This document shows positions 25,982 through 36,225 of a stretch of 64,000 nt of DNA, piece after piece (positions within the stretch are counted from its first letter, which is position 1; each line of letters opens with the position of its first letter). A program made the translations under genes and the position numbers. This DNA comes from Betaproteobacteria bacterium UBA1934 (GTDB lineage Bacteria; Pseudomonadota; Gammaproteobacteria; Burkholderiales; Rhodocyclaceae). The notes under the pieces were generated by a model. It had not been told where the DNA came from. It did no database searches and saw nothing but the letters and a program-made list of their open reading frames with translations. The stretch spans positions 173,061 to 237,060 of the forward strand of contig DDFG01000001.1 of assembly GCA_002337055.1 (NCBI GenBank). Direction: 5' to 3'.

Positions 25982-27826
25982 TTACTTCTTCTTCGCCTGA
26001 ATCGCTTCGATCTCGTCCATGATCTTGTTCATGCGGTCGACGATGGCCTTGTACGGGGCCGGGGAAGCGAGGTCGACACCCGCCGCCTTGACCAGTTCGT
26101 ACGGATGCGCGGAGCCGCCGGCCTTCAGTACATTCAGGTACTTGTCTACGGCGCCCGGTTCGCCCTTCAGGATGCGATCGGCGAACATCGAGCCGGCGGC
26201 AATCGAGGTGGCGTACTGATAGACGTAGAAGCGGTTGTAGAAGTGCGGGATGTAGGCCCATTCCAGGGCGTAAAGGTCGTCGATCTTGACCACGCCTTCC
26301 TTGTCGCCGTGATAGCGTTTCAGGATATCGCCGTAGATCTTGGTCAGCGCCTCGCCGGTCAGTGTCTCGCCCTTGTCGACCTTGGCGTGGATGGTGCGCT
26401 CGAAGTCGGCGAACATGGCCTGACGGAAGAAGGTGCCGCGCATGCCTTCCAGCGCCGAGCCGAGATAGAGTAGGCGCTCTTCGTCGTTCTTGGCGGTCTT
26501 CAGCATGTGGTCAAGCAACAGCACCTCGTTGGTGGTCGAAGCGATTTCGGCCGTGAAGATCGGGTAATCGGCCGTGACATAGGGCTGCGTCTTGTTGGCG
26601 AAGTAGGAGTGCATGGCATGGCCCCACTCGTGCGCGAGCGTCGACACCGACTCGTAGTCGTTGTTGTAGTTCATCAGCACGAAGGGGTGCACGTCGTAAG
26701 CCGCACCGTTCATGTAGGCGCCGGAGCGCTTGCGCGGACGCGGGTAGACGTCCATCCAGCGATTGTCGAAACCTTCTTTCATGGCCTTGACATAGGGCTC
26801 GCCGAGGGGCTTAACCGCCGCCAGCGTAAGGGTCTTAGCCTGTTCGATGGGGAAGCTCAGGTCACTGCCGACCAGCGGCGGGTAGATGTCGTAATAGCGC
26901 ATTTCGCTGACACCCAGCATTTTGGCGCGCAGCTTGAAGTAACGGTGCAGGGTGGCGAGATTTGCGTTGGTTTGCTCAACCAGCGTGTTGTAGACCGCGA
27001 CCGGCACGTTGTTGTCGTCGAGGGCGCGGGTGATCGTGTCGGGATACTTGCGCACCTTGGAATACACCGCGTCCTTCTTCAACTGTTCATACATCGTCAC
27101 GCCAAAAGTGCGTTCGTAGGCTTTCCACTTGCCCCAGAAGGCATCGAAGACCTGCTTGCGGTCGTCGCGATTCTTGACGGCACGGTACTTGGTGTAGGCG
27201 GATTGGTCGAGATTGACCTTGGTGCCGTCGGCCAGGGTAATGGTCGGCCAAGGCATGTCGGCGTTGGAAAGAATCCCATAGGCGCTGCTGGCGGCATTGG
27301 TGGCCAGGCCGAAATTGGCGATCAGTTCTTCGCCCTGCGCGTTCAGTGTGTGCGGCGCAGCACGCAGGATCTCGTTCATAGGGTGCCGGTAAACGGCCAG
27401 AGATTTGTCCTTTGCCAGCAGCGCATCGACTTTCTTCTTGCCAAGCGCCAGGATCTCGGGGCGCAGGAAGGAGGTGGCCTCCTCAAAACGGGTGCCGATC
27501 ACATCTGCCTTCTGCGTCAATTCCATGCCGGCGGCGGCGCCCGTATCCTCGTCATGCGACTGCTGCGAATAGGAGCTGATGCGAGCAAAGCGTTTCATCA
27601 TGTCGGCGTTCACATCCAGGCAGCGCTTGAAATGGGCGGCTTGGCCCAGCTTGCCTTTGCAGCCCGCAAAGTCCTTGATCTGGCCATCCAGTTTGGTGAC
27701 GTCCTGATTCCAGGCATCGGTGGTCGGATAGAGGTCTTTCAGGTTCCAGCGGTCAAATTCTTTGTCGGCGGCGCCGGCAAACACCGGCATCAGCGCGAGC
27801 AATGTGAGACTCAGCGTCTTTTTCAT
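25982..27826 (-). CDS. pepF: Exported M3 family oligoendopeptidase F
   Basis: This 614-aa enzyme has the M3 zinc motif HEWGH (399-403) inside STLAHEWGHAMHS. The rest of the fold, including the C-terminal YALEWAYIPHFYNRFYVYQYATS block, matches oligoendopeptidase F. The N-terminus is a cleavable signal peptide (MKKTLSLTLLALMPVFAGAAD), so this copy acts in the periplasm, unlike the usual cytosolic PepF. It has its own terminator and lies next to a POT-like carrier and near an OPT transporter, which fits peptide breakdown and uptake. The symbol is by family only. Confidence 0.92.
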   Translation of the reverse strand: MKKTLSLTLLALMPVFAGAADKEFDRWNLKDLYPTTDAWNQDVTKLDGQIKDFAGCKGKLGQAAHFKRCLDVNADMMKRFARISSYSQQSHDEDTGAAAGMELTQKADVIGTRFEEATSFLRPEILALGKKKVDALLAKDKSLAVYRHPMNEILRAAPHTLNAQGEELIANFGLATNAASSAYGILSNADMPWPTITLADGTKVNLDQSAYTKYRAVKNRDDRKQVFDAFWGKWKAYERTFGVTMYEQLKKDAVYSKVRKYPDTITRALDDNNVPVAVYNTLVEQTNANLATLHRYFKLRAKMLGVSEMRYYDIYPPLVGSDLSFPIEQAKTLTLAAVKPLGEPYVKAMKEGFDNRWMDVYPRPRKRSGAYMNGAAYDVHPFVLMNYNNDYESVSTLAHEWGHAMHSYFANKTQPYVTADYPIFTAEIASTTNEVLLLDHMLKTAKNDEERLLYLGSALEGMRGTFFRQAMFADFERTIHAKVDKGETLTGEALTKIYGDILKRYHGDKEGVVKIDDLYALEWAYIPHFYNRFYVYQYATSIAAGSMFADRILKGEPGAVDKYLNVLKAGGSAHPYELVKAAGVDLASPAPYKAIVDRMNKIMDEIEAIQAKKK

Positions 27827-27935
27827 GAGTTAGGCTCAAAAAGGGTGAATGGAGCGCCGCAGCGAGAATGCCGAGGCCGGGAAATCAAACGCGAAGTATT
27901 CGCCTTGACCGTGCGCTGGTCAATATTTTGGTACG

Positions 27936-27965
27936 AAAAAAATGCGCCCAGGTAGGGCGCATTTT
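27936..27965 (-). terminator. Intrinsic terminator of the MFS gene
   Basis: Stem AAAATGCGCCC (27939-27949) pairs with GGGCGCATTTT (27955-27965) around a five-base loop; on the - strand seven T follow. Confidence 0.85.
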
Positions 27966-27986
27966 CTTTGAATCAATGAAGGGCAG

Positions 27987-29462
27987 TCAGGTGGCCGCAC
28001 TTGTAGCGGGTGTCTCGGCTTTCTTTTCGCTGCCAGCGACAAACCATTTTTCCAGAATCGCGGCAATGATGCAGCCGGCCAGCGCGTACAGGCCGAGGAT
28101 CAGCCACATGGCTTCCGGACGATCCCAATAGCCGATCTGGTTGTTGATCATGGCTTGTTGCAGCGGCACCGCGACGCCGTCGATATTCACTTTCTCCGGC
28201 GACCAGCGTTCGAGCAGGTGGCCCGAGAAACCGCTAACCATGGTCTTGGCGACAAACCACGGAATCAGCGAAAGCCCCAGATAAGTGCCTTCCTGGCCTT
28301 TAGGTGCGATCTGGGCGGTGTACTCGTAGAGCTTTGGCGACCAGACCACCTCGCCGACGGTCAGAAGAGCCATCGCAATGAGCGCCATGACGTAATGGGC
28401 ATTGGCGATGCTCATGCCGTACATTTGCCAGGGCACTGCCATCGGGAACAGAGCGATGGATGAGAACATCGCCCCCCAGACCAGCATACGGAAGGTGCTG
28501 AACTTGTTGGCGAGCGGGATGAACAGAACCAGACCGATGACGATGCCAATGGGGTTGATGGCATTCAGCGTGCCAAAGGCCGCGTCCGGGCCGATGGTGC
28601 GCAGCCAGTACTTGGGCATCAGCAGGTAGAGGTAGGCATAGACGGCCCGCACACCGAGAATCAGCGCCACTAGAGCCAGCAGGCGCCAGAGCACCTTTTC
28701 GGCGAGGATCTCGCGCCATGCGGTCCATGGGTTCTTGCGTTTGGCCGGCGCGGCTTCGACAGCCTCTTCCGGCGGATCGTCCGGGCTGGTGAGTTGCTCT
28801 TCGTTCTTGACCATGAAGTGGCCGACGATCAGGCAGAGCAGGGCGGTGACGACGCCCATCGTGAAGATATGGACGCTGGGCAGGTTGAGTGCCTGGCGCA
28901 CGATATCGATGGAGAAACCGGCGGCGGCGGCACCGATGTTCATGAACAGGTACCACAGGTTGAAGCCGGCGCTGCGCGAACGCTTGGTCGTGTAGCGATT
29001 GGTCGCGGACTGGAAAATGGTTTGCAGACCCGCCATAAAGGGCGCCATCGCCAGAAAGACGATACCGGCCAGCAAACCGCGATTCGGCAACGAGGGCATC
29101 AGGCCGATGCAGACCATTGCCAGACGCAGGATCAACTGCCCGGTCAGCGCCAGGCGCAGCGAACGGCGTATGCCGAGCCAGTCGGTGGTCATGCCCGAGA
29201 AAAGCAGAAAGATTGAAGTGGCCGAGGTGAATACAGTGACCGTATAACCCGCTGATTTGTCATCCAGCCCGAGATCTTCGGAGAGAAAAACGGCGGCGAT
29301 GGTGAGCAGGGCGAAGTAGGCGGTGCAATCCAGAATATTGACGATCTGGATACCCCAATATTCCCTGCGGGTTTCCTTGAGAACCTTGAAGTCGCGGAAG
29401 TAGGCCCGCATCATTTCGAGGGCTGACTTGTCGTTCGCGGCGGGTGTGGTGGATTGGGTCAT
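27987..29462 (-). CDS. POT/PTR2-like MFS transporter
   Basis: This 491-aa protein has about 12-14 membrane helices. The pattern FNLWYLFMNIGAAAAG resembles the FYxxINxG motif of proton-dependent oligopeptide transporters, and the N-terminal FLLFSGMTTDWLGIRRSL is a typical MFS loop 2-3. A soluble linker of about 45 residues near 230-275 has Pro, Glu and Lys. The gene lies between an exported M3 peptidase and, farther on, an OPT transporter, so di- or tripeptide uptake is likely. The substrate is not proven and other MFS roles remain possible. Confidence 0.82.
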   Translation of the reverse strand: MTQSTTPAANDKSALEMMRAYFRDFKVLKETRREYWGIQIVNILDCTAYFALLTIAAVFLSEDLGLDDKSAGYTVTVFTSATSIFLLFSGMTTDWLGIRRSLRLALTGQLILRLAMVCIGLMPSLPNRGLLAGIVFLAMAPFMAGLQTIFQSATNRYTTKRSRSAGFNLWYLFMNIGAAAAGFSIDIVRQALNLPSVHIFTMGVVTALLCLIVGHFMVKNEEQLTSPDDPPEEAVEAAPAKRKNPWTAWREILAEKVLWRLLALVALILGVRAVYAYLYLLMPKYWLRTIGPDAAFGTLNAINPIGIVIGLVLFIPLANKFSTFRMLVWGAMFSSIALFPMAVPWQMYGMSIANAHYVMALIAMALLTVGEVVWSPKLYEYTAQIAPKGQEGTYLGLSLIPWFVAKTMVSGFSGHLLERWSPEKVNIDGVAVPLQQAMINNQIGYWDRPEAMWLILGLYALAGCIIAAILEKWFVAGSEKKAETPATSAAT

Positions 29463-29585
29463 GGTGTGGGTCGCCGAATGGCGGATTGGAAAGTTTAGGC
29501 GGCGCAGTATCCCTGTCGGGAGCAGGGTGAGTCAAGCAGCCTCGGAATGCCGCGCCGGGCCTCAGTGCTCCACCTGCCTGCTGAA

Positions 29586-30152
29586 TTATTCCGTGTCATT
29601 TTGTGGTGCCAAGCGTGTCAGTGCGTATTCCGGCCACGCTTTGGCGACGACCGGACCATCCGCCGACAGGGCATGGCAGGAGTCGATCAGCACTGGCCGG
29701 CCCAGTTCCGGATTCTGCCGGCTGAGCAGCGGGTACAGGGTTTGAAAAGCAGCCGTCGCCATTGCGGTCATGAGGTCGACGAGGTGAGTGCATCCCCGTA
29801 CGCCGCCGTAGCGCGTGCGCAGGGTTTTGACGAAACCGTTGGTCAGGCAGAGTCCGCACAGATCGGCAAAACGGGGCGCAATGTCCGGACAACTGGCGAA
29901 AGGAGTATGCGGCGTGACCACTTCGACGGCGTGCAGAACAAACTGGCTGTCGATGGTGAAACGCACCTGCATATCGTGAACAGGCGCGCCGGCCGGATGC
30001 ACGCCGGTGCCGTCGCGGCGGGCGAAATCGTAGGCACGGACATCGAGGAGCGTACCTTCGATGTCCCATAGACCATCGTTACGTCGGAAACCTTGACAGG
30101 TAATTTGACGGGTCTGAATGAGTGCGCGTTCGGCGGGCGAAGAAAGCGGCAT
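29586..30152 (-). CDS. DUF2889 family protein
   Basis: This 188-aa cytoplasmic protein matches the DUF2889 pattern: ITCQGFRRNDGLWDIEGTL near the start, a VHDMQVRFTID strand, and GGVRGCTHLVDL with conserved Cys and His about two-thirds along. The biochemical role of the family is not established. It stands alone between the MFS gene and a small lipoprotein gene. Confidence 0.82.
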   Translation of the reverse strand: MPLSSPAERALIQTRQITCQGFRRNDGLWDIEGTLLDVRAYDFARRDGTGVHPAGAPVHDMQVRFTIDSQFVLHAVEVVTPHTPFASCPDIAPRFADLCGLCLTNGFVKTLRTRYGGVRGCTHLVDLMTAMATAAFQTLYPLLSRQNPELGRPVLIDSCHALSADGPVVAKAWPEYALTRLAPQNDTE

Positions 30153-30307
30153 GACGGTAGTTCGGCTGGGTTGGAGGGATGCAACGCCAGTATGTTGCGC
30201 TGCAATATTTCTCGGGCAGGAGTGAAATTTCGGTTACACTCGCATCACGAGCATCGCCCGAAGCGGGGCAAGCTCATGTTAACCGAGACTTCGGGAGATA
30301 AACAGGC

Positions 30308-30559
30308 ATGAAAACACATTCAGCAATCTGGATCGTCGGGGCGCTGCTCGCAGCGTTTCTGACGGGAGGGTGCGCCAGCACCGAAGGCAAGCAGGCTAGC
30401 GCGGAACCTCAGGAAAAGCGGGAATATGTAACGGGCAGTCTTGTTCCGCGCAAGGACCGTTCCTCGTCGCCCGTGCAGACGCTTGACCCGGCTGCCGTTC
30501 AGGGTGCCATGAAGCAGGGTATTCCGGGCACCGGAAAGACCCCGGCCGGCGGCTCCTGA
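30308..30559 (+). CDS. Small lipoprotein
   Basis: This 83-aa protein has a clear lipobox (LTGGC, Cys at 22) and a short charged mature part with REYVTGSLVPRK. An AGATAAACAGGC stretch precedes the ATG. It is followed by a strong terminator, so it is a single-gene unit. Function unknown; similar small lipoproteins with a YVTGS motif occur in betaproteobacteria, as far as I recall. Confidence 0.82.
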   Translation: MKTHSAIWIVGALLAAFLTGGCASTEGKQASAEPQEKREYVTGSLVPRKDRSSSPVQTLDPAAVQGAMKQGIPGTGKTPAGGS

Positions 30560-30574
30560 TAAACCGCTGCTTGC

Positions 30575-30608
30575 AAAAAGGCCGTCCGTTTCCGGGCGGC
30601 CTTTTTTT
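30575..30608. terminator. Bidirectional intrinsic terminator
   Basis: A nine-pair GC-rich stem (GGCCGTCCG at 30580-30588 with CGGGCGGCC at 30593-30601) is flanked by A5 on the left and T7 on the right. It serves the small lipoprotein and the convergent OPT transporter gene. Confidence 0.88.
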
Positions 30609-30630
30609 GTTTGGCTGTGGTTGTACGCAA

Positions 30631-32622
30631 TCAGTTCAGCATCACGTTGACAATGGCGTTGCCTATCCCGACCAGTGCCGCCCCAGAGATCAGGCCGGCG
30701 CAAATCGGCTCCAGACCTTCCACCCAGATGTCGTGCGCGCGGGTGCCCGGCGTCTTGTTGCGGCCCATGATCCAGAACAGGAAGGCGCCGAGGAACATGG
30801 CGAAAGTGGCATCTGGTGGCAGCACGACGCCAAGGCCGATGGAAACCGACGAGAGCGGGAAACGGCCGCGGGTGACGATCTTCAGCACTTCGATGGTGAG
30901 CGCGGCAAGGGCGGCGACCGACATGGCGATGATCGCGCTGGTCGGCAGGCTGGAGATACCCTTGGCGATCAACTCGGCCACGCCCTTCCACTGTAACGCT
31001 GCCGGCATGCCAAACTGGTCGGAAACAATGGTGGCCGTCGAGCGCACGCCGTTTGCATCCGGCGGAAGGAAGAGCAGATAAAACAATGGTACGCAGGCGA
31101 TGGCCCCGGCAATGATGCCAATGACGTGACCGATGGCTTGCTGCCGGGGTTTGGCACCAAGCATGTAACCGGGCTTGATGTCTGATAGCAGGTTAGCGGC
31201 ATTGGACGAAATTTCCGCCGTCATCGTCGCCGGAATCAGGTTGCTGGCGGGATTGCTGCGATCCAGTGCGCCGATGGTGAATTGGGTAATCTTCGACAAG
31301 GCACCAGTTGGCGTCCAGGAGGTCAGCGCCATAGAGTTGGTACAAATAATGGTCAACACGAAAATCAGGGGTAGCGAAATGAAAGCCAGCAGCCAGGGCA
31401 CGCCGAAGAAAGCGTGTGATGCCCAGGCGCCTAGCACCGCGAAGATCGGGACGCCGATGTAGGACACCATCAGCGGCAGTTCAATGTGCCCGAGCACGTC
31501 GTGGCCAGGTTTCTCTGCTTTCACCCTGTTCATGCCCTTGATCGACCGCCAGGCACTCCTGAACATTTCCGGCCGCCCTGCCAGGCTGACCAGCGAACCA
31601 ACCACCATCATCGCAACGCCCCACCACAACGACCACTGATTGACGATTTCGCCGCGGGAGATGGGAATGACCGCGCCATTGGCGCCGATGCGCGGGGCGA
31701 TGTCGCCAAGCTGAATCATGATGGGTGCCAGCACGGCATAGTTGATGAAGGCGCCTAGCAGGCAACTGGAAGCTACTGCGATGCCCATCAGGCCACCAAC
31801 GCCGACCATCGCGGCGTCCAGCGTCAGGCGCAGGCCGAGCTGGCGGATGTCTGTGCCGAGGATGTTGGGTATCCAGGCGTTGGCTTTGGTCGCCCAAGTG
31901 TAGTAGTAGGTGTCGATGCGTTCGTGCAGCGTCCACGGTTCCTTCATGCCGCCCCACTCGTGCATGCGCAGCAGCTTGAATTGCAGCAGTTTCATCCAGC
32001 CGTCGCTGGTGATGGCCTGATAAATGCCGGTACACACCGCGGTAATCGAAAGCAGGCGTGCCTTGAACATGCCGGCATCGGCCGAACCGTGATACAGGGC
32101 ATCCAGAACGACCCCGCAAGCGCGTCCTTCGGGGAAGGGCATCTGCTCGTCGTTGATGAAACGACGCTTGAGCGGAAAGGCGATCAGCACGCCGAGCACG
32201 CAGATGATGATCATCCAGATCACCATCTGCCAACCGGGAATGATTTTTCCCGTGACCAGCATGAACGCCGAAAGCCCGGCGATCAGCGGGCCGATCATGT
32301 AGCCGGCGGCCGTGGCGATCGACTGCGTGCAGTTGTTTTCAAGGATTGTGTAGTCCTGTGCCAGACCGGCACCATGCAACAGGCGGAAGATGGCGAAGGA
32401 GAGAATCACCGAGGTCAGACCGACGCCGATCGAGATGCCGGTCTTGCCGCCGATGTAGAGCGCGGTCGCGGCCAGAATGCCACCCAGCAGAAAACCAGTG
32501 ATGCCGGAGCGGATGGTCAATTGCGGCATATCGCCGCGATAGACATTGTCGAACCACCATTGGTCCTTTTGCGCTCGTGTCCAGGTGCGAGTCTGTTCTT
32601 CGGTTAAATGCAAGAGTGCCAT
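30631..32622 (-). CDS. OPT family oligopeptide transporter
   Basis: This 663-aa membrane protein has many helices and the OPT layout: an N-terminal RSGITGFLLGGILAATALYIGGKTGISIGVG, and later TAEISSNAANLLSDIKPGYMLGAKPRQQ and FAMFLGAFLFWIMG. The family imports oligopeptides or metal-chelate complexes with protons. The neighbours (exported M3 peptidase, POT-like carrier) favour oligopeptides. It shares a terminator with the convergent small lipoprotein gene. Confidence 0.9.
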   Translation of the reverse strand: MALLHLTEEQTRTWTRAQKDQWWFDNVYRGDMPQLTIRSGITGFLLGGILAATALYIGGKTGISIGVGLTSVILSFAIFRLLHGAGLAQDYTILENNCTQSIATAAGYMIGPLIAGLSAFMLVTGKIIPGWQMVIWMIIICVLGVLIAFPLKRRFINDEQMPFPEGRACGVVLDALYHGSADAGMFKARLLSITAVCTGIYQAITSDGWMKLLQFKLLRMHEWGGMKEPWTLHERIDTYYYTWATKANAWIPNILGTDIRQLGLRLTLDAAMVGVGGLMGIAVASSCLLGAFINYAVLAPIMIQLGDIAPRIGANGAVIPISRGEIVNQWSLWWGVAMMVVGSLVSLAGRPEMFRSAWRSIKGMNRVKAEKPGHDVLGHIELPLMVSYIGVPIFAVLGAWASHAFFGVPWLLAFISLPLIFVLTIICTNSMALTSWTPTGALSKITQFTIGALDRSNPASNLIPATMTAEISSNAANLLSDIKPGYMLGAKPRQQAIGHVIGIIAGAIACVPLFYLLFLPPDANGVRSTATIVSDQFGMPAALQWKGVAELIAKGISSLPTSAIIAMSVAALAALTIEVLKIVTRGRFPLSSVSIGLGVVLPPDATFAMFLGAFLFWIMGRNKTPGTRAHDIWVEGLEPICAGLISGAALVGIGNAIVNVMLN

Positions 32623-32753
32623 GAGCTAGTTCGCCATCGAATGAATTGTTTGGGTGGGGAGGGGCGTGCGCAGATCCGCGTCGGCCCTCCAACAAAAAGC
32701 CGGATTGTGACAGAACCCGTGTTGCCGAGGCTAGTGACCGGCACGTTGTGGCT

Positions 32754-35700
32754 TTATTGGCGCATTTTCAGTTTTCTACCGACCGTATCGCGCTCGAGGT
32801 TGGTGTCGAATGCGAGGCAATCGGTTTTCAGGAACGCCTGAATGGTTCGATGATCCTGTTGATCCAGGCTGGGAATGGCGGCCTGCAAGTCAGCGCGGAT
32901 CACCACCCAGCCGTTGCGGCCGGCATCCTTGGCTGCGTAGAGGCCCATGTCGGCCAACGTGATGACATCCGACCAACTCAATGCACGCGGTTGACTGGGG
33001 ATGAAGGGCAATGCCGCAACGCCCACAGAACAACTCAAGGTCACGTCGATGTTGCCGGCCAGACTGAAAGGCTGTGAGGCAAAAGTGCTGCGCACACGTT
33101 CAGCGAGCTGCTCGGCGCTGGTGCGATCAGCGTTTCGGGCGACGACCAGAATCTCCTCGCCTCCCCAGCGAACCAGATAATCGGAATCGCGGAAGACAGC
33201 TTGCAATCGTGCTTTGATCTGTCCGAGTACGGCATCTCCGGCGGCATGTCCGTGTTGATCGTTGATTTGCTTGAAGTAGTCGATATCGATCATGAAGAAC
33301 AACAGGTCATGATCGAAAGGCGGATTGGTGCCGGCGGAAGTCGCCTGTTCAAACTGCCGTATGCTGAGGCTGGCATCACGATCAAGTTGTTGCGTGGCAA
33401 AGCGGCGGTTGTTGAGGCCGGTCAGTGGATCGGTCAGGCTGGCTTCTTCAAGGTTTTGCAGGGCGGTCGCCAACTGCGCGGTGCGTTCGGCAATGCCCTG
33501 CTCAAGTAGCGTGGCTTGAGCTTCCAGTGAGCGGATGCGCCAGCGGTAGGCAAAGGTTGCGAGCGACCCCATGCCCAGCAGAACGAGCAACTTGAACCAC
33601 CAGGTTTTCCAGAGAGGTGGCTGGATGACGATTTCCAGGGAGCGCACTTCGTCACTCCAGAGTCCATCCTTGTTGGCGGCTTTGACCCTGAAGGTGTAGT
33701 GCCCGGGGTCCAGGTTGGTGTATGTGGCAAAACGACGGTCCGCGCTGGTCTGGTTCCAGTCGGGGTCGAATCCGTCAAGCTTGTAGGCAAAACGGTTTCG
33801 CGCTGGATCGGAGAAATGCAAGGCCGAAAATTCGATGGTGAACACCGATAGACTGGCCGGAATCACGGCCCGGGTGGCGGTCTCGAGCGAGCCATCCAGC
33901 GAAAATCCCTCAGGTACGAACGTCCGGATGGAGCGGTTGAACAAGGCAATGTCGGTAATCACTGCTTGCGGCGGATGGCCGTTATCCCGCACGGCCTCCG
34001 GGCGGATCGCTGTCAACCCGTTGACGCCGCCGAAATAGAGCGTGCCGTCGCCATCGCGATAGACTGATCCAATGAAGAAACTCCCTTCCGTAACACCGTC
34101 GCGGGCTGAGTAGTTACGGAACTCTCCCGAGCGCGGGTCGAACCGCGAAATGCCAGCGGTGGTACTGATCCACAGCTTGCCTTCGCCGTCCTCGGCTACC
34201 CCGCCGATCGAATCGGCAGCCAATCCGTCGCGCGAGGTATAGGTTTTAAACGAAATCCGGCCATCCTGGCTGCGTGTCAGCCGATTTATTCCAGATGAGG
34301 TTCCCACCCACGTGACGCCTCCACGGTCGCGAAAAATGGTTTGGACGCGATTGCTGCTGATGCTGTTAGGCTCGCCCTCTTTCTTCTGAAAGTGGGTGAA
34401 TCGGTTTGCCTTGACGTCAAAGAGATCCAGGCCGCCACCAAAGGTGGCAATCCACACGAAGCCTGGTGTGTCCTCCAGCACCGCAGTCGTGAAATCGCTG
34501 GCGATCGAATCCGGATTGGCCGGGTCGTGTCGATAGGTTGTGACCTGTTCTGTGGAAAGGTCGATCCGGTAGGTGCCCGACCGTGAGCACACCCAAATTT
34601 CGTCGGTACTCGGCAGGACAACCACGCACATCAGGGTCGAGGCGAGCGAATTGGTAACGGGCAACGGAAACGGCTTGAATCGAACAGAATCGGGGTCGAA
34701 GACGTTGAGTCCCTCGTCAGTGACCACCCAGAGGCGGCCGCGTCGATCAAGCGCGGACGCCAGCGTCTTGTCGGTAGCGAGGCTGTGAGCACCCTTGTCT
34801 TCATGCCGGAAATACTTTATCTCGCGCGCATCCGGGCGCATCCGGTTTATCCCGCCTTCGCGGGTGGATAACCAGAGCGTTCCTCTGCCGTCGCCGGTTA
34901 CCCCGTAGACCTTGCTGTCGCTGAGTTGAATCGTGCTGTTGATTGCCGATGAATAGCGTTCAAAGCCCCCTGTGCCGAGGTCGACCCGACTTGCACCGCC
35001 ACTCCAGGTGCCAACCCACAGCGTGCCCGTGCGATCTTCAAATAGCGAGGTAACATAGTTGTCGGCGACACTGTAACGATCCGCCTTGTCGGCGACATAT
35101 TTGCGCGTGCCGCCCTTTTTCAGATCGAACCGAAACAGGCCGTTGATCGTGCCGGCCCAGAGCGTATCGATGGCGTCCAGATAGAGCGACGATACCAGCC
35201 CATTCTGCGGGGCTCCATCAGGCAGGGCCTGGCGTTGAACCAGATCACCCGCGATGCGCCAGCGTTGCAGACCGTCCAGCGTACCGACCCAGATGGTGTT
35301 GTCGGGAGTGATCAGCAAGGTGCGCACAAAATTCTTGCGCGATTTGGTGTCACTGGCGTCGGCCGTCGCAAACCGGCTGATTCCATTGCTGTCTTTCGCC
35401 ATCCGCAAAATGCCAAATTGGGTCCCGATCCAGACGGCTCCATCGGATGAGCGCGCCATGGAGAAGACTTGAGGCGGCGCGGGCAACGCGGGCGAAAGGT
35501 CAAGGGGAATACGGCGCACCTCGCCACTTTTCACATCCAATCTGAGCAGGCCGAGATCCGTTCCCATCCACAAACCGTCGTCGCCGTCTTCGAGAAGACT
35601 ATTTACGGCACCGTAGCGGGCACCGTTTGGCGACTGGCCAAGTGAATAGTGGACAAAGGTGCCGGATGTCGAGTCGTAGCGATCCAGTCCTTTGCGCGAG

Positions 35701-36002
35701 CCGACCCAAAGGCGGCCCGATTTGTCGACTCGGAGCGCCTGAACCCAACTATCGGCGAGGCTTTTTGGATCGGCCGGATCGTTCTTGAACACCGTTGTCC
35801 GGTAACCGTCAAAACGGGCCAATCCCGTTTGGGTAGCTAGCCACATATAGCCGTGCGCGTCCTGGGTCATCGCGATGACGGATTCCTGCGGCAAGCCCTG
35901 GGCTACGCTCATCGGCTCGAACCGGAGCGAAAGCGGTGTGGCACCGCAGGTCAAGGCACTCAACCAGCAAAGGATCAGTGCAAGAGGTTTGAATTTCGAC
36001 AT
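32754..36002 (-). CDS. Two-component-type propeller / Y_Y_Y / GGDEF sensor
   Basis: This 1082-aa protein has a signal peptide (starting at ATG 36002) and a periplasmic part of two seven-bladed 'reg_prop' propellers with repeated blade motifs such as TIWVGTLDGL, GTLWVGTWSGG and GTLYFGGVNGL. A Y_Y_Y domain (near 690-770, with YTFRVKAANKDGLWSDE) leads to one membrane helix (about 790-810), and a C-terminal GGDEF domain follows. The motif is GGEEI (947-951), with a preceding RDSD inhibitory site, so the cyclase is probably active despite the I in place of F. Proteins of this layout detect extracellular polymer breakdown products. It is divergent from an S9 peptidase, which may be linked to the signal. 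Confidence 0.9.
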   Translation of the reverse strand: MSKFKPLALILCWLSALTCGATPLSLRFEPMSVAQGLPQESVIAMTQDAHGYMWLATQTGLARFDGYRTTVFKNDPADPKSLADSWVQALRVDKSGRLWVGSRKGLDRYDSTSGTFVHYSLGQSPNGARYGAVNSLLEDGDDGLWMGTDLGLLRLDVKSGEVRRIPLDLSPALPAPPQVFSMARSSDGAVWIGTQFGILRMAKDSNGISRFATADASDTKSRKNFVRTLLITPDNTIWVGTLDGLQRWRIAGDLVQRQALPDGAPQNGLVSSLYLDAIDTLWAGTINGLFRFDLKKGGTRKYVADKADRYSVADNYVTSLFEDRTGTLWVGTWSGGASRVDLGTGGFERYSSAINSTIQLSDSKVYGVTGDGRGTLWLSTREGGINRMRPDAREIKYFRHEDKGAHSLATDKTLASALDRRGRLWVVTDEGLNVFDPDSVRFKPFPLPVTNSLASTLMCVVVLPSTDEIWVCSRSGTYRIDLSTEQVTTYRHDPANPDSIASDFTTAVLEDTPGFVWIATFGGGLDLFDVKANRFTHFQKKEGEPNSISSNRVQTIFRDRGGVTWVGTSSGINRLTRSQDGRISFKTYTSRDGLAADSIGGVAEDGEGKLWISTTAGISRFDPRSGEFRNYSARDGVTEGSFFIGSVYRDGDGTLYFGGVNGLTAIRPEAVRDNGHPPQAVITDIALFNRSIRTFVPEGFSLDGSLETATRAVIPASLSVFTIEFSALHFSDPARNRFAYKLDGFDPDWNQTSADRRFATYTNLDPGHYTFRVKAANKDGLWSDEVRSLEIVIQPPLWKTWWFKLLVLLGMGSLATFAYRWRIRSLEAQATLLEQGIAERTAQLATALQNLEEASLTDPLTGLNNRRFATQQLDRDASLSIRQFEQATSAGTNPPFDHDLLFFMIDIDYFKQINDQHGHAAGDAVLGQIKARLQAVFRDSDYLVRWGGEEILVVARNADRTSAEQLAERVRSTFASQPFSLAGNIDVTLSCSVGVAALPFIPSQPRALSWSDVITLADMGLYAAKDAGRNGWVVIRADLQAAIPSLDQQDHRTIQAFLKTDCLAFDTNLERDTVGRKLKMRQ

Positions 36003-36225
36003 CAGGTGTGGTGGAGCGGCAATTGAAATCGAGCGTCGAATGGACAAGAGGGTGCGAGGATTGTTCGTTGTTCGCGCATTAGCACCAGTATGGTCAGTAT
36101 ACCTGGAATGAATAATTACAAAGGTCGCAGAAGGTGGGTAGACCAATTACCCCGGCTCACAACATGGATTTGCGTTTCCGCAATGACATGAAGATAATCG
36201 CGGTTTTCTATCGAAAGTGCTTTTC

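Noticed and set aside
26507..27955. 482-codon open frame antisense to the M3 peptidase
   Set aside because: The opposite strand has the HEWGH zinc motif and a signal peptide; the antisense frame has no recognisable features.
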